This document shows, piece by piece, positions 1-6,767 of a stretch of 10,949 bases of DNA. The notes below the pieces were generated by a model. It was not told the origin of the DNA and searched no databases. It saw nothing but the letters and a program-made list of their open reading frames with translations. Position numbers and translations under genes: made by a program. Location of the stretch: positions 1-10,949 of the forward strand of contig JALVEG010000284.1 of assembly GCA_027031145.1 (NCBI GenBank), in the 5' to 3' direction. This stretch comes from Saprospiraceae bacterium (GTDB lineage: Bacteria; Bacteroidota; Bacteroidia; Chitinophagales; Saprospiraceae). Numbering within the stretch: position 1 is the stretch's first letter; each line of letters starts with the position of its first letter.

Positions 1-1
1 A

Positions 2-3000
2 AATAATGTTTGTGAATATCCAACTATTGATTATTTATCTTATACGGAAACAATCTGTAATACAGATCCTCCATTTCCTTTGACAGGTACGGCAAATGTA
101 CCTGCCGATGTAAAATTCTTTTACAATGGAGAAGAATATACGGAATTAGATCCGGCAGTTTTTGGGGTAGGGGATTTTGTTTTTGAAGCAATTATTTACC
201 CGTTTGATACAAGTGAATGCCAAGCAAAAGAATTAACTCCTGTATTCCATGTTGAAGACTGTGGAGGAAATGTTACTCATCATAAGGAATTAACAGGAGT
301 AGAACGTATCGGTGAAAATTATGAAGCAACATATCAGATTGTTGTTAATAACAATGGACAGGTTACTTCAAATTACGATCTGTTTGATGAAACCGGTTTT
401 GATGATGATATTTCGATTTTATCAGTTAGCTATACAACAGATATTCCCGGTCAGTCAGGTGGTAACCTTAGTGGGACGGGACCTTGGCAGTTGGCGGACA
501 ATCAATCAATTTCAGGAGGGGAGACACAGATATATACTATTGTTGTGGTTGTTACCATGGACCTAAATTCACCGGTAACTCCTGGAGACGGAGTTTATAC
601 ACCTTGCGGAACAAGTATTCCCGGCGATCCTGTTCCGGGAGAAGGATTGTATAATCAAAGTATGTTGGATGTTGATGATGATGGAATTATAGATGAATAT
701 AGTGAAGCTTGTGGAGATATACCGTTTATAACACATAATAAGGAAATTGAAAGTATTGTTAAATTAAGTCAGGGAAACTGGGAAGTTACTTATCATATTC
801 AAGTGAAGAATTTAGGTGGTGAACCGGGACAATATAATTTAGTTGATGAACCGAGGTTTGATGATGATATTATTATTGAATATGCTTCGTTTACTTCCGA
901 TGCACCGGGAATATCAGGTGGTACCTTAACAGGATCCGGTCCATGGACTTTAGGAGAAGATGTAAATATTGATATTGGAGATGTTCACAATTATACAGTA
1001 ACAGTTGGAGTCTCAATGGATTTGGATAGTCCGAATACACCTGGTGACGGGGTTTATACGAAATGTGGAGCCGAGCTTTGTGTTGATCCTCGTATAAGAG
1101 AAGGTTTATTGAATTATTCTTATCTTGATACAAATGATGACTGGATATATGATGAACAGGATCAGGCTTGTGGGGATTTACCAAATTTACATCATGAAAA
1201 AACATTTTTAAGCGTTGAACAGACCGGCACTCATACTTATGATGTTAAATATAGTATTGTTGTCGTAAATGATGGAGGAACTGAAAGTGATTATAGCTTG
1301 GAAGATGTGCCCGGATTTGACAATGATGTAGTGATATTAGGTGCTTCTTATACAAGTGATGCGCCTGGAAATAACGGACAAACTTTACCTTTAAACGGTG
1401 CTTGGAATCTTGCTTCAAATCAGAGTATCGGCGAAGGAGAACAACATAATTATCAGGTGACAGTACAAATTAAATTGGATCTAAGTAATGAAGTTCCGGG
1501 TGGTGACGGTATATACAATACTTGCGAATCGGGAAGTTCTACGTTTGGAGAAGGATTATTCAATCAAAGTAGATTGGATGTTAATGGAGACGGAACATGG
1601 GATGAGTATGGAGAAGCATGTGGTGATATACCATTTATTACTCATATTAAAACGGTAAAAAGTGCTCCTGTTAAATTATCGAACCGTACATTTAAAGTAG
1701 AGTATGAGATTGAAGTTCATAATTATGGAACTGCAAGTGGAACTTATTCTCTATTTGATGCTCCGGCATTTGATGATGATATTTCGATTTTATCAGTTAG
1801 CTATACCACAGATATTACCGGTCAGTCTGGTGGCAACCTAAGTGGTTCGGGACCATGGCAATTGGCTGATAATCAATCTATATCTGGAGGTGAAACTCAG
1901 ATTTATACCATAGTTGTGATTATTACAATGGATTTGAATTCACCTGTGACTCCGGGAGATGGAATATATACAGCTTGTGGAACAAGTGTGTCCGGCGATC
2001 CTGTTCCGGGAGAAGGATTGTATAATCAAAGTAAATTGGATATCAATGACGATGGTACAATTGATGAATATAGCGAAGCATGCGGAGATATACCATTTAT
2101 TACACACCAAAAAGAAATTGAGGATATAGTTAAGTTAAGTCCCGGTAATTGGGAAGTTACTTATCATATATATGTGAAAAATTTGGGTGGTGAGCCTGGA
2201 AAATACAATTTAGTTGATGAGCCCAGATTTGATGATGATGTTATAATTAATAATACTTCATATACTTCCAATGCTCCGGGTGTTTCAGGTGGTACTTTGA
2301 CAGGTTATGGTCCATGGACATTGGGTGAAGATGTTAATATAGGCGTTGGAGAAATTCATGACTATGTGATCACAGTTGACGTTTCAATGGATCTGAATAG
2401 TCCGGATACACCTGGTGACGGAATATATACCAAGTGTAAAACGGAACTTTGTGGTGATCCCCGAATAAGAGAAGGTTTATTGAACATATCTTTCCTTGAT
2501 ATTGATGATGACTGGATATATGATGAGCAGGAACAGGCTTGTGGAGATTTTCCAGCCTTAAATCATGAAAAAACGCTGATGAGTATAGAACCGACCGGTG
2601 ATTATACTTATGATGTTAAATACAATATTCTTGTTAATAACGATGGAGGAATAGAAAGTGAATATACTTTGGAAGACGATCCCGGATTTGATAATGATAT
2701 AGTGATATTGGGTGCTTCTTATACAAGTAATGCAGTTGGAAATAGTGGACAGGACTTATCAACAAACGGACCATGGACACTTGCATCAAATCAGTTTATA
2801 GGAACAGGAGAACAACACAGCTATATTGTTACCGTACATGTGAAGTTAGACCTGAATAATGAAGTGCCTGGAGGAGATGGTATATATAATGCCTGTGATT
2901 CCGGAGATCCTGCTTCAGGAAAAGGATTGTTCAATCAAAGTAAATTGGATATTGATAGTGATGGCAGCTGGGATGAATATAGTGAAGCTTGTGGAGATCT

Positions 3001-6000
3001 TCCTTTTATAACACATACCAAATCTGTTAAAACCAATCCTGTCGGGTTGTGTTGTGGAAAGTATAAAGTGGAATATGAAATTAAAGTGTTTAATAAAGGA
3101 GGAACAAGTGGAACATACAATCTTGTAGATGCACCGGATTTTGATGATGATATCACAATTGTTTCTGCAAGTTATTCAACAGATATTGCAGGGGAATCAG
3201 GTGGAGATTTAAGTGGTTCGGGACCTTGGCAATTGGCAACTGATCAATTCATATCAAAAGGTGAAATTCATATCTATACAATATCAGTTGTTGTTACAAT
3301 GAATTTGAGTTCACCTTTGACTACGGGAGATGGTGTATATACAGCATGTGATACCGATAATCCATCAGGAAAAGGATTGTTTAATCAAAGTAGATTGGAT
3401 ATTAATAATGATGGAATATTTGATGAGTATAGAGAAGTATGTGCAGATATACCGTTTATTACGCACGAAAAACAAATAGACGATATAGTTAAGTTGAGTC
3501 AGGGTAACTGGGAAGTAACTTATCATGTTTTTGTGAGAAATCTGGGAACAGAGCCGGGAATATACAATCTTGTAGATGATCCGGCATTTGATGATGATAT
3601 CAAAATCGAATATGCTTCTTATGTTTCTGACGCACCTGATGTGACGGGAAGTTCATTAATCGGAAATGGACCATGGACATTAGGAGAAGATGTCAATATT
3701 GCTGCAGGACAAGTTCATGATTATGTGATTACGATAGGCGTTTCCATGGATCTCAACGATCCTGATACTCCGGGAGATGGAGTCTATTCAGGATGTGGAA
3801 CAGGAATTTGTGAAGATCCTCAGAGAAGAGAAGGCTTGCTCAACAGATCATTTCTTGATACTAATGATGATTGGAAATTTGAAGAAACTGATCAGGCTTG
3901 CGGGGATTTGGAAATTGTTGATCTGGCTTTGACAATGCAATCTATTTACAGAGGTCCTTTTGATGATGGAGATTTGGCTTATTTTGCTATTGATATTTAC
4001 AATCAGGGAAATATTACCATGGATAGTATTGATATTATCAATTATATGCCTCGTGGATTTGGATGGATTGATAATATAAATCAGGGTTGGAATTATGATG
4101 GTACTAACAGCCGCTATACATTAACAGATCCTATATTACCAGGAGAATCGGAAACTGTATATGTTATTTATACAGTTAATAATGATGTTGAATTTAATGC
4201 TGATGATTTTATTATCTATGCTGAAATTACCGGAATGAAAGATGAATATGGAGTGGATCGCAGCACTGAAGATATCGATAGTGATCCGGGTAGCAATTCT
4301 GCTGCTGAACTTAGTGTGAAACCTGATGATCCTGATGACAATAATATTTTTGGCAAAGGTAGCGCTTATAATGAAGATGAAGATGATCATGATCCTGCTA
4401 AAGTTTATATAAACAATATTGCAGCATTAGGTAATTATGTTTGGGAAGATAAAAATGGAGATGGAATACAGGATTCCAATGAAAACGGAATAAACGGAAT
4501 AATTGTTACTTTGTTTGATTATACAGGTCTTCCCGTTGCTTCTACAGTGACAGGGGTCAATCAGAATACAGGAGAAGACGGGTTCTATGAATTTTTAAAT
4601 CTGTTACCCGGATTTTATTATGTATGTTTCAATAAAGGTACTTTTGATTCATTTTCACCTAAACAAACCGGAGGAAATTCCACTATTGATAGTGATGCAG
4701 ATCCGGTTACAGGTTGTACTGAAATGGTATTTTTAACTCCGGGTTTCTATGATAATTCAATTGATGCTGGTCTGTTTAACAATGCAGGTATTGGAGATTT
4801 TGTGTGGATAGATAATAATAATAACGGAATCCAGGATCCTGATGAAGCAGGTATAAATGATATTCCGGTTAAGTTGTATGAAGATTTTGATGAAGATGGA
4901 ATTCCTGATGGGGACTTTATAGCTTCTCAGCTTACAAGTACCTACAATGGTAAAGATGGATATTATAGATTTGACGATCTTTTACCGGGTAATTATATTG
5001 TAGAATTTGTAAATAATGCAGGTTATGATATTACAATTATGAATGCAGGAAATGATGATGCACTGGATAGTGATGTGAATCCCGCAACAGGATTGACGGA
5101 TAATGTTAGCTTGATTTCCGGTCAATTCAATTCTACAGTTGATGCAGGATATTTTTACTCCGCCGGTGTAGGAGATTATGTATGGTATGATAAAGACGGA
5201 GATGGAATTCAGGAATCGAATGAAGATTGTTTTAACAATGTTAAAGTAACACTGTACAGGGTTGAGTTAAATACAAAACTTGATACTATCAAAGTGGACA
5301 GTACTGTTAGTCATGAGGTTATTCAGGGTGGAGTGATTAAATGCGGTTACTATAAATTTGATAAATTGAAACCGGGTAATTACTTTATGGTATTTGAAAA
5401 TCCTGATGATAAAGTATATACAGCATCTCCTAAAGGAAAATTGTTTAATAAGGAAAAAGACAGTGATATTAATCCTGATGGTAAGACTGATATGTTTAGC
5501 TTATTGCCAGGAGAAAATAATAATTCAATTGATGCAGGATTCTATAAAGGAGGTTGTGTTGAAGGCTATGTATGGGACGAACATGATTATGGTGATCCTG
5601 TAAATAAACAGGACGTAAGAGATCCTTCGGATATAGTTGTACCGGATATTTTAGTTGAATTATATATTGAAAAACAAGATAACGATTCTTTGGTAAGATC
5701 AACTTATACAGATGAAAACGGGCATTACAGCTTTGATAATATCGAAATCGGATCATACCATTCAGTAGTATATGTAGATTCATTGATGGTGGTTAAAACC
5801 GATGTCGGTGATGATGATTCTGTTGACAATGATTTTTATCTAAGTGAAATTTCCGGCTTGAAACGCTCAAATTCTTTTTCTGTATTGGCATATGATGCTT
5901 ACGGATGTATCGAACATGTAGATGCAGGTTTGTATTATCCTACTTTGCCGATAGTTTTACTAAACTTTGATGCTAAATGGAATGATAATGATAAAGTTGT

Positions 6001-6508
6001 AGATATACAATGGGATGTTGAAAGCGAGATCAATTTTGATTATTATTTGTTGGAGAGGAGAAGCGAACTGGAAAAAGAATTCACTGTGTTGAAAAAAGTT
6101 TATGGAAAAGAAGGACGTGGAGAGAAGAGTTATTTTGTTACAGATGCAAAAGTAAACGGAGGAATCACTTATTATTACAGATTGAGATCTGTTGATTTGG
6201 ATGGTTCAATGCAGTTGAGTGATATAAGGAATGTTTTAATTCCTCAAAATGGATTTAATGTTAAAGCTTATCCAAATCCGGCTAAAGATAAATTGGATAT
6301 TTTTATTAACGGAATAGAAAAAGATGTTAGAATAAAAATATTTGATGAAATGGGCAGACAGGCTATGCAGGATCTATCTATAAAAGATAGCAGCAGATCA
6401 AATGAAAAAGTTGAATTGGATATAAGTAATTTGCCTCAGGGACAATACTATATAAAAGTAATTTCAGGGCAAAATGTTAAATTGTTGAAAATCATTCATT
6501 TTGATTGA
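2..6508 (+). CDS. Giant modular T9SS-secreted surface protein (5' partial)
   Basis: The frame is open from the window edge (2168 residues visible, TGA at 6506-6508), so the true start lies upstream; the TTG at 80 is only an internal codon. Order of parts: an unrecognised Cys-containing stretch (2-277), eight ~150-residue repeats (278-3910), a DUF11-like domain and acidic linker (3911-4429), four SdrD_B-like domains (4430-5944), a fibronectin-like segment starting LPIVLLNF (5945-6250) and a T9SS type A C-terminal domain with AYPNP (6266-6280) ending in KIIHFD. In known families, such C-terminal domains direct export through the T9SS and anchoring at the cell surface. SdrD_B and DUF11 modules are typical of stalk regions of adhesins. 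No catalytic domain is visible, so a structural or adhesive role is inferred; a ligand-binding or enzymatic head could lie upstream. A 105-bp element is inserted at the stop codon. Confidence 0.93.
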   Translation, partial: NNVCEYPTIDYLSYTETICNTDPPFPLTGTANVPADVKFFYNGEEYTELDPAVFGVGDFVFEAIIYPFDTSECQAKELTPVFHVEDCGGNVTHHKELTGVERIGENYEATYQIVVNNNGQVTSNYDLFDETGFDDDISILSVSYTTDIPGQSGGNLSGTGPWQLADNQSISGGETQIYTIVVVVTMDLNSPVTPGDGVYTPCGTSIPGDPVPGEGLYNQSMLDVDDDGIIDEYSEACGDIPFITHNKEIESIVKLSQGNWEVTYHIQVKNLGGEPGQYNLVDEPRFDDDIIIEYASFTSDAPGISGGTLTGSGPWTLGEDVNIDIGDVHNYTVTVGVSMDLDSPNTPGDGVYTKCGAELCVDPRIREGLLNYSYLDTNDDWIYDEQDQACGDLPNLHHEKTFLSVEQTGTHTYDVKYSIVVVNDGGTESDYSLEDVPGFDNDVVILGASYTSDAPGNNGQTLPLNGAWNLASNQSIGEGEQHNYQVTVQIKLDLSNEVPGGDGIYNTCESGSSTFGEGLFNQSRLDVNGDGTWDEYGEACGDIPFITHIKTVKSAPVKLSNRTFKVEYEIEVHNYGTASGTYSLFDAPAFDDDISILSVSYTTDITGQSGGNLSGSGPWQLADNQSISGGETQIYTIVVIITMDLNSPVTPGDGIYTACGTSVSGDPVPGEGLYNQSKLDINDDGTIDEYSEACGDIPFITHQKEIEDIVKLSPGNWEVTYHIYVKNLGGEPGKYNLVDEPRFDDDVIINNTSYTSNAPGVSGGTLTGYGPWTLGEDVNIGVGEIHDYVITVDVSMDLNSPDTPGDGIYTKCKTELCGDPRIREGLLNISFLDIDDDWIYDEQEQACGDFPALNHEKTLMSIEPTGDYTYDVKYNILVNNDGGIESEYTLEDDPGFDNDIVILGASYTSNAVGNSGQDLSTNGPWTLASNQFIGTGEQHSYIVTVHVKLDLNNEVPGGDGIYNACDSGDPASGKGLFNQSKLDIDSDGSWDEYSEACGDLPFITHTKSVKTNPVGLCCGKYKVEYEIKVFNKGGTSGTYNLVDAPDFDDDITIVSASYSTDIAGESGGDLSGSGPWQLATDQFISKGEIHIYTISVVVTMNLSSPLTTGDGVYTACDTDNPSGKGLFNQSRLDINNDGIFDEYREVCADIPFITHEKQIDDIVKLSQGNWEVTYHVFVRNLGTEPGIYNLVDDPAFDDDIKIEYASYVSDAPDVTGSSLIGNGPWTLGEDVNIAAGQVHDYVITIGVSMDLNDPDTPGDGVYSGCGTGICEDPQRREGLLNRSFLDTNDDWKFEETDQACGDLEIVDLALTMQSIYRGPFDDGDLAYFAIDIYNQGNITMDSIDIINYMPRGFGWIDNINQGWNYDGTNSRYTLTDPILPGESETVYVIYTVNNDVEFNADDFIIYAEITGMKDEYGVDRSTEDIDSDPGSNSAAELSVKPDDPDDNNIFGKGSAYNEDEDDHDPAKVYINNIAALGNYVWEDKNGDGIQDSNENGINGIIVTLFDYTGLPVASTVTGVNQNTGEDGFYEFLNLLPGFYYVCFNKGTFDSFSPKQTGGNSTIDSDADPVTGCTEMVFLTPGFYDNSIDAGLFNNAGIGDFVWIDNNNNGIQDPDEAGINDIPVKLYEDFDEDGIPDGDFIASQLTSTYNGKDGYYRFDDLLPGNYIVEFVNNAGYDITIMNAGNDDALDSDVNPATGLTDNVSLISGQFNSTVDAGYFYSAGVGDYVWYDKDGDGIQESNEDCFNNVKVTLYRVELNTKLDTIKVDSTVSHEVIQGGVIKCGYYKFDKLKPGNYFMVFENPDDKVYTASPKGKLFNKEKDSDINPDGKTDMFSLLPGENNNSIDAGFYKGGCVEGYVWDEHDYGDPVNKQDVRDPSDIVVPDILVELYIEKQDNDSLVRSTYTDENGHYSFDNIEIGSYHSVVYVDSLMVVKTDVGDDDSVDNDFYLSEISGLKRSNSFSVLAYDAYGCIEHVDAGLYYPTLPIVLLNFDAKWNDNDKVVDIQWDVESEINFDYYLLERRSELEKEFTVLKKVYGKEGRGEKSYFVTDAKVNGGITYYYRLRSVDLDGSMQLSDIRNVLIPQNGFNVKAYPNPAKDKLDIFINGIEKDVRIKIFDEMGRQAMQDLSIKDSSRSNEKVELDISNLPQGQYYIKVISGQNVKLLKIIHFD
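278..1642 (+). repeat. Super-repeat unit 1 (A-B-C)
   Basis: This unit holds repeats 1 to 3. The back part of repeat 1 from 398 onward is type A and nearly identical in protein to repeat 4. The front part (278-397) instead resembles type C, with a VE..G..Y...Y.IVV.N.G pattern. Perfectly conserved DNA blocks shared with the next unit are 398-435 (matching 1769-1806, 38 nt) and 621-662 (matching 1992-2033, 42 nt). Confidence 0.85.
1643..3013 (+). repeat. Super-repeat unit 2 (A-B-C), exactly 1371 nt
   Basis: This unit holds repeats 4 to 6 and is exactly 1371 nt (457 codons). It is the reference copy: units before and after align to it at this period. Outside the perfect blocks shared with unit 1, many differences between copies fall at third codon positions. 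This points to an older duplication held under protein-level constraint rather than one very recent event. Confidence 0.85.
3014..3910 (+). repeat. Super-repeat unit 3 (A-B, no C)
   Basis: This unit holds repeats 7 (type A) and 8 (type B) only; the array then passes into the DUF11-like domain where a type C repeat would be expected. Repeat 7 carries an extra adjacent Cys-Cys pair at 3050-3055 that no other repeat has, a shortened loop, and VCAD instead of ACGD at its end. Repeat 8 has the type B signature NWEVTYH. Confidence 0.8.
3911..4429 (+). other. DUF11-like domain plus acidic linker in the giant protein
   Basis: The repeat pattern stops after ACGDL and a different beta-rich domain begins with EIVDLALTM, followed by IDIYNQGN, NYMPRGFGW and LPGESETVYV. 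This is the usual pattern of a DUF11-type (conserved repeat) domain. It continues into a strongly acidic stretch with STEDIDSDPGS and NEDEDDHDPA, which often links DUF11 and SdrD_B domains in Bacteroidota surface proteins. The acidic side chains may bind calcium (inference). Confidence 0.75.
4430..5944 (+). other. Four tandem SdrD_B-like domains in the giant protein
   Basis: Domains start at about 4430 (GNYVWEDKNGDGIQD), 4793 (GDFVWIDNNNNGIQD), 5171 (GDYVWYDKDGDGIQE) and 5561 (EGYVWDEHDYGD). Each of the first three continues with V.L-type strands, a GYY.F..L.PG.Y motif, a DSD..P..G segment and an ending like SIDAG. These are hallmarks of the SdrD_B/Cna-B-like fold, a calcium-stabilised stalk module in the family. 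The fourth is divergent: its DxDGxQD loop is replaced by a longer segment (5576-5640) and it lacks the classical calcium loop, but it retains GHYSFDNIEIGSY and HVDAGLYY. Confidence 0.88.
5945..6505 (+). other. Fibronectin-like segment and T9SS type A C-terminal sorting domain
   Basis: LPIVLLNFDAKW, then IQWDVESEINFDYYLLERR and YYYRLRSVDLDG, is the fibronectin-like segment that often comes just before a T9SS sorting domain. The sorting domain runs from about 6250, with AYPNPAKDKLDI (from 6266), KIFDEMGRQ, LDISNLPQGQYYIKV and a terminal KIIHFD. In the family this domain passes through the outer-membrane translocon and is then removed or used for anchoring. It requires a Sec signal peptide at the unseen N terminus. 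Confidence 0.9.
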
Positions 6509-6515
6509 TGAATAG

Positions 6516-6620
6516 GTTGCGTTTCATTTTTTCGCATAGCGGGTTGGGTTCTCCTTTATTTATCCCTTTGGGAGGAGTTAGAGGCGAGTTATGGTAAAAA
6601 CGAAAAAATGAAATACACCT
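6516..6620. mobile_element. 105-bp MITE-like inverted-repeat element, copy 1
   Basis: A non-coding palindromic element whose ends pair over 13 perfect bases (TTTCATTTTTTCG at 6521-6533 against 6601-6613), with imperfect outer bases. The centre holds a small CCCTTTGGG hairpin within CTCC...GGAG. It matches copy 2 (8375-8479) with only about four differences. It is flanked by near-perfect 9-bp direct repeats, GATGAATAG (6507-6515) and GATAAATAG (6621-6629), which is the mark of a target-site duplication. The left duplicate begins inside the TGA stop codon of the giant gene, so the insertion kept the stop intact. No transposase is encoded; mobilisation in trans is inferred. Confidence 0.85.
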
Positions 6621-6687
6621 GATAAATAGTATCAATTATATGTAATCAAATTCATTAAGTAAATATATTTTGATTATTATTTAAGAA

Positions 6688-6728
6688 ATGCCGGATAATT
6701 AGATTTATCCGGCATATTCTTTTTATTT
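6688..6728 (+). terminator. Rho-independent-type terminator
   Basis: An 11-bp perfect stem (ATGCCGGATAA at 6688-6698 with its complement at 6705-6715) closes a 6-nt loop and is followed by ATTCTTTTTATTT. The U-rich tail is on the plus-strand side, so it best ends transcription of the giant gene, 180 nt after its stop. It also lies beyond the end of the convergent minus-strand gene and may stop that transcript too, although the minus-side tail (TTCTTAAATAAT) is weaker. Confidence 0.8.
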
Positions 6729-6767
6729 AATGACAGAGCTGTAGATCAGGGTTTTTTAAATATAGTT

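Larger units (their letters stand above)
278..3910 (+). repeat. Eight tandem ~150-aa protein repeats in A-B-C order
   Basis: Repeat starts, taken at the H-x-K-[ET] motif, are 278, 734, 1193, 1643, 2105, 2564, 3014 and 3464; each is 447-462 nt. Shared landmarks are a FDxD motif, SYTxxxPG, GPW.L, a GE.H.Y.V strand, MDLNSP.TPGDG.Y..C, GEGL.NQS.LD, an Asp-rich loop and ACGD at the end. Repeats 1, 4 and 7 (type A), 2, 5 and 8 (type B) and 3 and 6 (type C) match best within type. Equivalent points lie exactly 1371 nt apart for 2/5, 3/6 and 4/7, and for the back half of 1/4. Repeat 8 is 12 nt early because repeat 7 lost four residues in the loop after its first Cys. Two Cys per repeat (after Y..C and in ACGD) suggest an internal disulfide. 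The strand-rich pattern suggests an Ig-like/DUF11-like fold; the exact family is inferred. Confidence 0.92.

Noticed and set aside
80..82. TTG at 80 as the start codon of the giant protein
   Set aside because: The same frame is open to the window edge and codes for similar Cys- and Pro-containing secreted-type sequence upstream; no signal peptide follows the TTG. It is an internal codon.
891..1205. Short opposite- and same-strand reading frames inside the repeat gene (for example 891-1205 minus, 312-566 plus, 2935-3156 minus, 4136-4390 minus, 5496-5783 minus)
   Set aside because: They lie wholly within the long frame, have low-complexity or His/Leu/Ile-biased sequence, and recur only because the parent DNA is repetitive.
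278..3910. The period as a CRISPR array or DNA-level satellite
   Set aside because: The repeats are about 450 nt, in frame, coding and diverged mostly at silent sites; there are no short identical repeats with unique spacers.
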